Below, one piece after another: positions 35,688 to 48,642 of a stretch of DNA of 64,000 nucleotides (the first letter of the stretch is position 1; every line of letters begins with the position of its first letter). This DNA is from Erythroxylum novogranatense (Eukaryota; Streptophyta; Magnoliopsida; Malpighiales; Erythroxylaceae), in contig CM057230.1 in assembly GCA_029891385.1 (NCBI GenBank), forward strand, positions 51,811,414 to 51,875,413. Reading direction: 5' to 3'. The notes beneath the pieces were generated by a model that saw nothing but the letters and a program-made list of their open reading frames with translations, did no database searches and had not been told where the DNA came from. A program made the position numbers and the translations under genes.

Positions 35688-38600
35688 ATTCTCCTCCTAA
35701 TAAAAATTTCGTCCCCAAATTCTTACAGTTGATCGAAAAGATGAGGATACCGTCTCCTCATATGCTCCTCGGTCTCCTGTAGCCTCCTCAATGAAAGTGG
35801 TTCCTCCAGAGAACCTTCACCAAAGGAATACTCTTATTCCTCAACTGCTTCACCCGTGTCCCGACAATCAGACGGCTCCTCCACATAACTCAAATTACTC
35901 GATACCTCAATCTCCCGAGCCAGATCACATGTGTCGGATCGGACCGATATCTACGGAGCATACTCACATGGAAGACGCCATGCAACCGAGACATCTCACT
36001 CGGTAAAGCTAGCTCAGAGGCCAAAGGTCCTATCCTCTCAAGGATCTCATATGGACCAATGTACCTAGGGCTTAACTTACCCTTTTCCCAAATCTCAAGA
36101 CACCACGCCACGGTGACACCGTAAGAACACTCTATCGCCTACATTGTACTCAATGTCCCTCCCATGCCGATCCACATAGCTCTTCTGTCTATCCCGAGCC
36201 GCTTTGATGCGACTCAAATCGCTTTCACCTTATCTACAAGATCCCGAATCACCAGACCTCAATCATCCTCACACCCTCTTCATCCCAATACAAAGGCGAT
36301 CTACACGGTCGCCCATACAATTACCTCATATGGTGCCATCCCGATGCTACTATGATAATGATTGTTGTATGCAAACTCAATCGAGCTAAATCATCGATCC
36401 CATGCTCCTCTGAACTCCAATACACAAGCCCAAGCATATCCTCAACAGTCTTAATCGCCCTCTCACTCGCCCATCTGTTCGAGGATGAAACGCAGATCAA
36501 GTTCACCTAGTACCCATAGAAGATCGCAAACTCGCTGTAACTCAAGTAAATCTGGGATCCTGTCGGACACTATCGACACTCGGGACCCCATGCGGTCTCA
36601 CTATCTCCGCCACATACTTCGGGCCAACTGATCCATGGTATTGTTCTCCTCATCGCAAGAAATGGGCCGATTTAATAATCGATCCACTATGACCCAGATA
36701 GCATCATCTTCGCCTCGGCGGCCCTAGGCAAACCCATAATGAAATCCATGGTAATTGCTCCCATTTCCACTCCGAATGGGCAACGAATGAAGCTTCCCTA
36801 TCGGAGCACGGTGCTCACTTTAACTCGCCGGGCACGCCAAACATCTAGATACAAACTCCGCCACTTGCTTTTTCATGCCAGCCACCGTAAATGTTGCTTA
36901 AGAGTGTTATACATCTTGGTAGTACCAGATGCATAGCATATGTGGCCATACGAGCCTCCTCCAATATCTCTCTCCTCAAGTCATCCACATCGTGCACACA
37001 AAGCCTCTGTCTCAACCACAAGGTCTCATCTCTCACATCAAACTCGTAACCCGAATCGCCTTTTACCTTCTCAATCGGCCTCACCATAACAGATCCTTGT
37101 CCCGAACTCTCCCGATCCCGCCCAAGAGCATCGGTCTCGAAGTCAAAGTAGCCAATAAGACTCCATCCCGCCCAGAGTCAATCAACATTCAAAGCCCTCA
37201 ATCAATCAAATTAGGCAACCTCATTGCTCAATCGAGCTGCATTAGTATGTGACTTCCTACCGAGCATCCGCCACCACATTAGCTTTCCTGGGTGATACTC
37301 GATAGTACAATCATAGTCCTTCAACAACTCAAGCCATCTCCTCCGCCTCAAATTCAACTCTCTCTGCTCAAGAATATCTCAAACTTTATGGTCGGTGAAG
37401 ATTTGGAAAGTCTCACCATATGTAATGCCTCCAAATCTTCAAAGCAAACACTACCGCAGCCTAACTCCAAATCATGAACAGGATAGTTTACCTCGTGAGA
37501 CCTCACCGCCTCGAGGCATAGGCAATGACTCTACCGTGCGCATCGTAACACACCCCAATCCTCGATGCGATGCATCATCAGATACCTCAAATCCTCCAAT
37601 CCCAGATGGAATAGCCAACACCGGCAAGAGTCAACCGTTGTTTCACTCCTCAAAGCTCTTCCGACACTCCTCACCCATCCGAATGGCACATTCTTCCTCG
37701 AAGTTTTGTCGAGGGCCGAGATCAATGAAAACCCTCGACAAACCTCCGTAATAACCGCCAATCCGAGGAAACTCCAATCTCAAACATTCCTAGGAGCTTC
37801 CCACTTCAAAGACCGCCTCCACCTTACTCGGATCCACCAATACCTCTCCACCACTATATGTCCCAAAATATCACTGATCCAGCCAAAATTCACATTTATG
37901 AATTTGGCATACAACTATCTCCTCATGGTCTGCAACACAATCCTCAAATGCTCACTATGCTCCCGCTCGTTCCTCTAATACACTAAAATGTCATCAATAA
38001 ACACAATAACAAACCGATCCAGTAGGCTGAAATACCTTATTCATCAAGGCCATGAAGGCTGCGGGGCATTAGTCAACCCAAACGGCATCACTAAAACTCA
38101 AAATGCCCAGATCGGCTCCTCAAGGCACTCTTAGGCACATCGGCCTCTGCAATCTTCAATCGATAGTACCACGACCTCGATCCAACTTAGTGAACACCGA
38201 GCTCCTCGCAAATCGATCAAATAAGTCATCGATCCTAGGAAGTGGATACTTATTCTTCATCACACCCGATTCAACCGCTCAGAATCGATGCACGCCTCAA
38301 AGTCCCATCCTTTTCTTCACAAACAAAACTGGAGCTCCCATGGTGAAACACTAGGTCCGATAAAGCCCTTCTCCAACAACTCCTGAATCGAGCCTTAAGC
38401 TCCCTCGCCCACATGTGCCATCCTATATGGAGGTATAGATATAGGGCGAGACTGAACGAGGTCAATAGTGAACTCTGTCTCCCGATCCGGCGGCAAACCC
38501 GGTAACTCATCAGGAAACACATCTAGAAATTCCCTAACCACGGGAATATCCTAAAGCCTCTGCTCAACTCTAGTGTCAACCACATGAGCCAGATATGCTT

Positions 38601-40243
38601 CATGACCTCCTGCATCAATCTCGTGGCACTAAGGAAAGAGATCATCCGGCCGGTATCGCTGACCGACTCCTCTAAACACCGCCTAGTCGACCAGAGACTC
38701 TAAAACAACCTCCTTGGTATAACAGGTCCATAATAGCCCTATGGGCCGTCGGCCATCCATCCCGTAATCACATCGATCTCTCTCAGGCAACACTATAAGG
38801 TGCGCCTCAACACCGCTGATATATCTCGATCAAGCATCCCTAGCACCTCTCCCAATGCAACAGTAGTACCTAAAGGTGTACTCACCTCTAGCCCATACAA
38901 GAACATCTCCCATCCCCATGCAATCTACATGCCATATGAGGTGCAATAAAGAATGTGTGGATCCAGATCCAAAGAATGCAAACGCCTCAAAATCGTAAAT
39001 AAGGAGCATACCACCACGACATCGGGGAATCTGGGCCTCCTACCTCGTCATGGCATATACTCGCTCGGGGCGTGGTCGATCGCCCGACCCTCATCCCGCC
39101 TAAAGGATCCTCACCTCACCTCGGCCTCTACTCGGCCCCTCTCAGATCGATCCACGCCGGATCCACCCACTCTACTCACAGATCAGAGTACTACTCCTAC
39201 TTACCACTACCAGCAGACCGAGCTCCCAAGGTACTGGGCAATCCTGAATCGATGATCCATGGAGCCGCATTTAAGGCAAGCTCCAATAATCGCCAACACT
39301 CTCCAAAGTGCCTCTTCTCACAAGGTGCTCACGTAATGGGAGAATCGCCAAAACCTCGCCATCGCCATCGCCATCGCCATCTGTAAAATCTCCTCTCGTC
39401 CAAAACCCGATCGTCTCGATCCTCCTCAAGATCTGAAGGCCCCGCTCTGGCGCGCTAAAACTCTTACCAGAGCCGCCTGACCGTCACTAACTCTCTTCCT
39501 CTGCACTTGACCCATCTCTCGCTGTCTCATCTCCTCACAACCGCTCCCACTCACAAAGCAGCAGCTCTCAACTCTATAAAGGAGCCCATATCGATCGGGC
39601 CAATCCTCGCACGGATCTCCAGATTCACCCATCTCAAACCTCCGCACCTATCGCCTCGGTGGAAACCACGGTAGCAAGATATCCCATCAACTCATTAAAC
39701 CTAACCTCGTACTCGCCATCACATCCTACCTGTCTCACCTCAAAACTCCCTGATCTTCATTTCCAGATACACCTTGGGCATATAATTGTCTCTAAAAGCC
39801 CTCGTAAAATCTGCCCATGTCAAGAAGCAAGGTCCGTGGTACCGCCTTAACAGCCTTCCACCATGTATAAGCGGGGCCTGCAGAAGAGATATCACAGAAT
39901 CGAACCTCTCATCGTTCGCAATCCATCTCGATCAAGGACTCTCGAGTCCTCTCCAACCATCCTCACCTCGGGTCTCAGATTGCCATAGAAGTTCATGACC
40001 CCGCCACGCAAAGAAATCGATCTCCTCTCCCGCCTCACGGGGACTCTAGGAGGTACCTCGATCGAGGCACCGAGGACTCTCTACTAGCTCCAACAGATCC
40101 TCGTCACCGTTGATCAATCTTATCACCAAATACGGATGACCTAAAACAAAACAAGAACTCGATCGGTTTAGATTTCCACAATAATTCAAGCCTAATTATG
40201 TACTAGTCCCAACAGATGCCAAACCATGCTCGATACCACCTAA
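35688..40243 (-). pseudogene. Array body 2: Gypsy gag-pol, fragmented frames
   Basis: Same order as body 1. The chromodomain and KLSPRYIGPYEIL region is at 35700-36110. Integrase FAYNN is at about 36330-36400, the catalytic-core start is about 36640-36760, and the zinc finger is 36845-36990. RNase H is 37260-37620. The RT FIDD is near 37985-38010 and the RT body extends to about 38400. Protease is near 38950. Gag is 39000-40220 with its GCCATC run at 39358-39380. No long intact frame is present. It differs from the other bodies mostly by one- to three-base changes. Confidence 0.83.
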
Positions 40244-43200
40244 TGTAGCACCCTCATACCATAGGATATGTATCGACGCCCATAGGTCATTCCGACACAC
40301 ACCTACGATAAGGGTGCGCCATTAACAACCACTAACACTCCACATCGCATCAAAATCATAAAGCATTAATATGAAAACCATAAATTCTCATTTCATAACC
40401 TCAAAGCAGTAAATTTACACAACTGGTATGTTCAGTGCATTACTCCAAAAGAAAATCAAACAAAAGGCTAGCTAGGTCATCCTCAAAAGTGCCAAATGAC
40501 CAGACCCATGTGCCATGACTTCTCTGCCAACTCAATCTACACGGCAGAAAAGTCCCTCTGAGCTATAAGTCTACTCTCTCATCCCGAAAAATAATTTGCA
40601 ATTTTGGGTGAGTTTATGAACTCAAATGAGGAACCATCATCGATGGTTCACCCAATTCATGCATATACACATACATAACACATTCGCACAATTATCTCAT
40701 CAAATCACATTTAGTAGTACCACATAATTTTCATACCAACCAAAGAATCAATTCAAATGCACATGGAATGTGTATGAGACGCTTCCAATTTATTACGTTG
40801 TTATGACCGAAGCTCAAATCGTCCCCATTAAGGCGATTAACGGTGAGCCATAGGCTCAAATCACTATGGGCTCAAGGCCCAATCACGTTGAGCTTTAAGC
40901 TCTCGCTATCGCTTCCGTCACAATCGCCAATTCATCGATCATGCAATTATGCATGAAGTGCATATGTCCAAATAAAACAACACCAACATCATATCGATCC
41001 CAATTCAACATATACACATAAGTCTTGTACAAGTAATCGCAAGAAAATCACATATGACACTTCTATGTCGAATTTCCCAATTCATCGGACCTTCTATTCG
41101 CAATCCGAGCACAAACAAACATAATTGTCCTCCATTATTCTCCACAGGTTCTAAGTGCGTAATTATAAACACTTACTAACCGAGGAACCATCTAGGTTAC
41201 TCACCTAATAACTTCGAAAGCTAATGCCGGAAGTCTCGCAACGTCTGTGGGATGACGCTCCAACCGAGCCTCTATAACAATTAAAATAAGTAAACATTAC
41301 CAACTCAATAGTTAAAAATATCAAACAATGCACATGGAATAAGTAAACGTGTATAATGCATGTTCATGGCATTCCCAACCCTAATCCAAAATTTTCCCAT
41401 AAAAAAATCCGCCTAAAATTAGAAACCTATTAAGCGCCGACGGTGCGCAATTCGGACCTCTATAGTCCCCAATTAAACAAAATAATGATTAAAGGCTCTG
41501 TTACCGGGGCCACGCCAATTCTCGTCCAAAATTCCCAATTTCTCACAAAATGAAATTAATATTCTACTTAATCCGATGCCTCAAGAATCAGGTCAATCGG
41601 ATGTCGGACGGAAAGAAATTGACAAAATGAAAACACAGATTACCAATTAAATAATAATAATAAAATAATAATAATAAAATAAAATAAAATAAAATAAAAA
41701 TAAAAGTCCAGTCTCGTTGGGGGACGTCTCGCCCAGCGGGCTGACTAAATCGGTCTCGTCATTTTAAGCCACTAGGCGCCCGCTGACCCAAGTGACCCAT
41801 AATTCCATTACCCTCTCTTTTTTTTCCTATTTCCCATCCGAATTTCCAACAACAATAATTCTTAGCACACAAATCGGACAAATACAAACCATAGCTTGTT
41901 GGAAAGATAATGAAAAGCTCTACCATTCTCATGAAGACCATAAAAATCAATTTCACCCCTAAGGGTGTCAAATATCCCATCAAAGCTACTGTCTACACAA
42001 AACCTCTCAAACAGTGCAATACTTTGCAAATTCAGTAACTACTCATTTCCTCAGTAAAAAATAACACACTAAATATTCTCAGTAAGTTCACAATGTTATC
42101 TCCAACTTTCATGAACAACTCAAAATCAAATTTACTTTCTAACTAGGTCAAACAATTCACCAAAGCATCAACCCTCTGAAATCAACCAATCTGGACAGTG
42201 ATGTTTCAAACAGTAATTATCTTAGCACAAATGTCACAAAAATCATTACCTTATATCCCTGAAAAGATAAGATCTCAAACTTCAATTTTCATGAAGAACA
42301 CAAACTCCAATTCGATTTTTAACAATTTCAAAACTGTTATGGAAATTACTGCCATTAACAGCAATTCACAACCTAATGCAGGGTCAGTTTTTGCAAAATC
42401 ATAACTCCCAACTCTGACCTCTAAAAATTACACACCATAAATCATTTTCAAGATAATGTCTTCCTCTACAACTTTGCAGAAGATCACTCACACCAATTCA
42501 GTCCACAAAAATTGCTAAAATTGCTCCCAAGCAGAAAGCTCACAAAATCAACACTTTGACTAGGTTTCTCCAAAAAGCATAAAACCAATCAATAGTAATC
42601 AGTTCATATATCCCAATATACAACTCGAAAATTAGCAAGATCAGTGGCAATGGAAAGCTAACTCAATATGCCTCAACTTTCATAAAGACCATTTTTCCTA
42701 GTTCCATACCAATTAATTTAGAAAAATCAACAAAGTAATCAGGTCATAACTACGGATACTGTTCACAGGCAATAAAACAGTAACTTTCCATGCAAAATTT
42801 CGCCCTTCTAGCATTACAATTTAACAACACCTATTTCACACAAAATTGTAGCCAACATCCCAAAGTTTCATTGGGAACAAACTTCACCTCATTTGCACAC
42901 CTACACAATAAGTTATGATCAAAACATTCCAACAGGTCAAACACCAATTTTCCAGATTTCAACATTACCCTAACTCCTATCACTCTAACATCAATAACAC
43001 ATCACTAAGCATCCATTCATACCTCTAATTCAACCACAAATTCATCACAACATACACTTCTATAATGACACAAAAATTGGCAGCACCTACACAAATGAAC
43101 TTCCTAAGTTTTCCATTCATCTATCCTTACAAACTCAATCCAAAACCAAGCTAAAATCAATAAAAGTATAGTCATTCATTCATCCATAACTAAGTATACA

Positions 43201-44100
43201 TTTAAACCCATTCAAACCTTCTACTATGATGATCAAGTAAATGTATAAAGGATCTCCATGCATGCTTCTAACTACCAAAAGCATAAAAACAAACATCAAT
43301 ACTTACCAATCAAGTTACAAACTCTTCAATTCTCCAACACTTTACAACTCTCCCACACTTCCTAACTTACTTCACCCACGGTTTTCATAAGCATAACAAA
43401 GAGTCTCATCAATTCAAGGCTTCAACTTGGTTTGTGTGTGATGATGAGCAAGCAAGGAACCAAGGAGAAATGTCTTGTATCGATAAGTAGAAGAAAATTC
43501 AAGGAGGAGGAAGATGACTTCGGATGAATGAAGAAGAAGGCTTTCCAAGATATTCATTTACTTAAAAAGCTAAAGAGGAAGTCGTAGATGATGATCATAA
43601 GAAGACAAAATCAATAAATCAAGAAGGACACTTGGCATTCAATGGGAAAAATGCAATTTATCAACTAATCCTATTTAGTTAAGTGCTAATTCCAATTAAG
43701 CTCTAATCATGGCACTAAAATAATTCCCTAACACCATTTAGCCAATAATCTAATGCCATTAGGCAACCCTTTTCAGACAAAAGGCTCACTAATCAGTTAG
43801 TTGAATTTTTCGTCCGCAAAACCTCAAAAATTTCAGAAAATTTCATAAATCCCTAAAATGTAAAACAATTTATGGCGACTCCAAATAATTTTTAAATACA
43901 ACTTTCACATAAATTTCACAAAAGATCTCAATTAGACACTTATGCCGGAAATGTCATGAATGCATGTATACCATGTGCATGTGCAAAACAATCATCGCTT
44001 ATAGAGGCTATATAATGTATGTTCATGCCGAGTTATAATCCAATTCTCCTAACCCGTCCCAAATTACCAATAAACCCTTCCTATGGAGATGGATGTTACA
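40244..44100 (-). repeat. Array LTR3
   Basis: 3857 bp with TGTAG...TTACA ends. The GC-rich block at about 41700-41810 is the most altered among the full-length copies. Confidence 0.92.
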
Positions 44101-47100
44101 ATTCTCCCTCCTAATAAAAATTTCGTCCCAAATTCTTACCGGTTGATCGAAAAGATGAGGATACTGTCTCCTCATATGCTCCTCGGTCTCCTGTGTAGCC
44201 TCCTCGATCAGTGGTTCCTCCAGAACCTTCACCAAAGGAATACTCTTATTCCTCAACTGCTTCACCTGTGTCCCGGCAATCAGACGGCCTCTACATAACT
44301 CAAATTACTCGATACCTCAATCTCCCGAGCCAGATCACATGTGTCGGATCTGACCGATATCTACGGAGCATACTCACATGGAAGACGCCATGCAACCGAG
44401 ACATCTCACTCGGTAAGCTAGCTCAGAGGCCAAAGGTCCTATCCTCTCAAGGATCTCATATGGACCAATGTACCTAGGGCTTAACTTACCCTTTTTCCCA
44501 AATCTCAAGACACCACGCCACGGTGACACCCGTAAAGAACACTCTATCGCCTACATTGTACTCAATGTCCCTCCTATGCCGATCCACATAGCTCTTCTCT
44601 TCATCCCGAGCCGCTTTGATGCGACTCCAATCGAGCTTCACCTTATCTACAAGATCCCGAATCACCAGACCCTCAATCATCCTCACACCTCTTCATCCCA
44701 ATACAAAGGCGATCTACACGGCCATACATAAAGGCCTCATATGGTGCCATCCCGATGCTACTATGATAATGATTGTTGTATGCAAACTCAATCGAGCTAA
44801 ATCGATCCCATGCTCCTTTGAACTCCAATACACAAGCCCAAGCATATCCTCAACAGCCTTAATCGCCCTCTCACTCGCCCATCTGTTCGAGGATGAAACG
44901 CAGATCAAGTTCACTAGTACCCATAGAAGACCGCAAACTCGCCGTAACCTCAAGTAAATCTGGGATCCTCGCCGACACTATCGACATCGGGACCCCATGC
45001 AGTCTCACTATCTCCGCCACATACTTCGGGCCAACTGATCCATGGTATTGTTCTCCTCATCGGCAAGAAATGGGCCGATTTAGTCAATCGATCCACTATG
45101 ACCCAGATAGCATCATCTTCGCTCAAGGCCCTAGGCAAACCCATAATGAAATCCATGGTAATTGCTCCCATTTCCACTCCGAATGGGCAACGAATGAAGC
45201 TTCCCTATCGAGCCCGGTGCTCACTTTAACTCTTGCACGCCAAACATCTAGATACAAACTCCGCTACTTGCTTTTTCATGCCAGCCACCGTAAATGTTGC
45301 TTAAGAGTGTTATACATCTTGGTAGTACCAGATGCATAGCATATGTGGCCATATGAGCCTCCTCCAATATCTCTCCTCAAGTCATCCACATCAGCACACA
45401 AAGCCTCTGCCTCAACCACAAGGTCTCATCTCTCACATCAAACTCGTAACCCAATCACTTTTTACCTTCTCAATCGGTCCTCACCATAACAGATCCTTGT
45501 CCGAACTCTCCGATCCCGCCCAAGAGCATCGGTCTCAAAGGTCAAAGTAGCCAATAAGACTCCATCCCGCCCCAGAGTCAACTCAACATTCAAAGCCCTC
45601 AATCAATCAAATTAGGCAACCTCATTGCTCAATCGAGCTGACTAGTATGTGACTTCCTACCAGAGCATCCGCCACCACATTAGCTTTCCTGGGTGATACT
45701 CGATAGTACAATCATAGTCCTTCAACAACTCAAGCCATCTCCTCTGCCTCAAATTCAACTCTCTCTGCTCAAGAATATCTCAAACTTTATGGTCGGTGAA
45801 GATTTGGAAAGTCTCACCATACTGTAATGCCTCCAAATCTTCAAAGCAAACACTACCGCAGCCTAACTCCAAATCATGAACAGATAGTTTACCTCGTGAG
45901 ACCTCAAATTGCCCGAGGCATAGGCAATGACTCTACCGTGTCGCATCGTAACACACCCCAATCCTCGATGCGATGCATCATCAGATACCTCAAATCCTCC
46001 AATCCCAGATGGAATAGCCAACACCGCAAGAGTCAACCGTTGTTTCAGCTCCTCAAAGCTCTTCCGACACTCCTCACCCATCCGAATGGCACATTCTTCC
46101 TCGAAGTTTTGTCGAGGGCCGAGATCAATGAAAACCCTCGACAAACCTCCGTAATAACCGCCAATCCGAGGAAACTCCAATCTCTCAAACATTCCTAGAG
46201 CTTCCCACTTCAAAGACCGCCTCCACCTTACTCGGATCCACCAATACCCTCTCCAAATACTATATGTCCCAAAATATCACTCGATCCACCAAAATTCACA
46301 TTTATCAATTTGGCATACAACCTGCTCTCTCCTCACGGTCTCGCAACACAATCCTCAAATGCTCACTATGCTCCCGTCTCTTCCTCAATACACTAAATGT
46401 CATCAATAAACACAATAACAAACCGATCCAGTAGGCTGAAATACCTTATTCATCAAGGCCATGAAGGTCGCCGGGGCATTAGTCAACCCAAACGGCATCA
46501 CTAAAAACTCAAAATGCCCAGACGGCCCTCAAGGCACTCTTAGGCACATCGGCCTCTGCAATCTTCAACTGATAGTACCCTGACCTCAGATCCAACTTAG
46601 TGAACACCTGAGCTCCCTGCAACTGATCAAATAAGTCATCGATCCTAGGAAGTGGATACTTATTCTTCACTGTCACCCGATTCAACTGCCTGTAATCGAT
46701 GCACAGCCTCAAAGTCCCATCCTTTTCTTCACAAACAAAACCGAGCTCCCATGGTGAAACACTAGGTCCGAGCAAGCCCTTCTCCAACAACTCCTCGAAT
46801 CGAGTTTTAAGCTCCCTCGCCCACAAAGCCATCCTATATGGAGGTATAGATATAGAGCAAGACTGAACGAGGTCAATAGTGAACTCGCCTCCCGATCCGT
46901 GGCAAACCCAGAACTCATCAGAAACACATCTAGAAATTCCCTAACCACGGGAATATCCTAAAGCCTCTGCTCAACTCTAGTGTCAACCACATGAGCCGAT
47001 ATGCTTCACACCTCCTGCATCAATCTCAGTGGCACTAAGGAAAGAGATCATCCGGCCGGTATCGCTCGACCGACTCTCTAAACACCGCTTCTAGTCGACC

Positions 47101-48642
47101 AGAGACTCTAAAACAACCTCCTTGGTATAACAAATTCCATAATAGCCCTATGGGCCGTCACCACCCATCCCGTAATCACATCGATCTCTCTCGAGGCAAC
47201 ACTATAAGGTCGCCTCAACACCGCTGATATATCTCGATCAAGCATCCTCGCACCTCTCCCAATGCAACAGTAGTACCTAAAGGTGTACTCACCTCTAGCC
47301 CATACAAGAATATCTCCCATCCCCATGCAATCTACATGCCATATGAGGTGCAATAAAGAATGTGGATCCAGATCCAAGAATGCAAACGCCTCAAAATCGT
47401 AAATAAGGAGCATACCACCACGACATCGGGAATCTGGGCCTCCTACCTCGTCATGGCATATACTGCCTCGACTGGGGTCGATCGCCTGACCTCACCCGCC
47501 TAAAGGATCCTCACCTCTACCTCGGCCTCTACCTCGCCCTCTCAGATCGATCCACGCCCGATCCACCCACTCTACTCATCAGATCAGAGTACTACTCCTA
47601 CTCGGCCACTACCAAAGCAGACCGAGCTCCCAAGGTAGTTGGGCAATCCTAACTGATGATCCATGGAGCCAGATTTAAGGCAAGCTCCAACAATCGCCAA
47701 CACTCTCCAAAGTGCCTCTTCTCACAAGGCTCACAGAATGGGAGAATCGCCCAAACCTCTCGCCATCGCCATCGCCATCGCCATTGCATAAATCTCCTCT
47801 CTCGTCCAAAACCCGATCGTCTCGATCCTCCCAAGATCTCAAGGCCCCGCTCTCTGGCGCTAAAACTCTTACCAGAGCCGCCTGACACACTAACTCTCTT
47901 CCTCTAGACCTTGACCCATCTCTCGCTGTCTCTGTCTCACAACCGCTTCCACTCACAAAGCAGCAGCTCTCAACTCTATAAAGGAGCCCATATCGATCGG
48001 GCCAATCCTCGCACGGATCTCCAGATTCACCCCATCTCAAACCTCCGCACTCTATCCGCCTCAAGGAAACCACAGAGCAAGATATCCCATCAACTCATTA
48101 AACCTAACCTCGTACTCGCCATCACATCCCACCTGTCTCACCCAAAAACTCCTCATCTTCATTTCCAGATACACCTTGGGCATATAATTGTCTCTAAAGC
48201 CCTCGTAAAATCTGCCCATGTCAAGAAGCAAGGTCCGTGGTACCGCCTAATGCCTTCCACCATGTATAAGCGGGGCCCGCAGAAGAGATATCACAGAATC
48301 GAACCTCTCATCGTTCGAATCCATCTGATCAAGGACTCTCGAGTCCTCTCCAACCATCCTCACCTCACGGGTCTCAGATCGCCATAGAAGTTCATGTTCC
48401 ACGCCACGCAAAGAATCGATCTCCTCTCCCGCCTCACGGACTCTAGGAGGTACCTCGATCGAGGCACCGAGGACTCTCTACTAGCTCCAACAGATCCTCG
48501 TCACCGGTTGATCAATCTTATCACCAAATACGGATGACCTAAAACAAAACAAGAACTCGATCGGTTTAGATTTCCCACAATAATTCAAGCCTAATTATGT
48601 ACTAGTCCCAACAGATGCCAAACCATGCTCGATACCACCTAA
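44101..48642 (-). pseudogene. Array body 3: Gypsy gag-pol, best-preserved RT
   Basis: The chromodomain-like tail (LVKVL, IEEAT, HMRRQYPHLFD) is at 44101-44265. KLSPRYIGPYEIL is near 44450-44510. Integrase is 44750-45360, with the start of the core readable as [11 protein letters not shown] and [17 protein letters not shown] (44950-45177). RNase H is 45650-46010 and the RT FIDD is near 46389-46420. A clean RT segment lies at 46509-46832. Protease is near 47360. Gag is 47430-48600, with the zinc-knuckle area at 47650-47740 and a hexamer run at 47761-47784. Confidence 0.85.
46509..46832 (-). pseudogene. Intact RT segment in body 3
   Basis: A 107-residue open segment with [33 protein letters not shown] and [20 protein letters not shown]. 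The equivalent places in bodies 1, 2 and 4 are broken. Where body 3 has CTG in this segment, the others have TCG, CG or a deletion. This segment therefore probably shows the true sequence of the family and is the best seed for classification. Confidence 0.85.
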
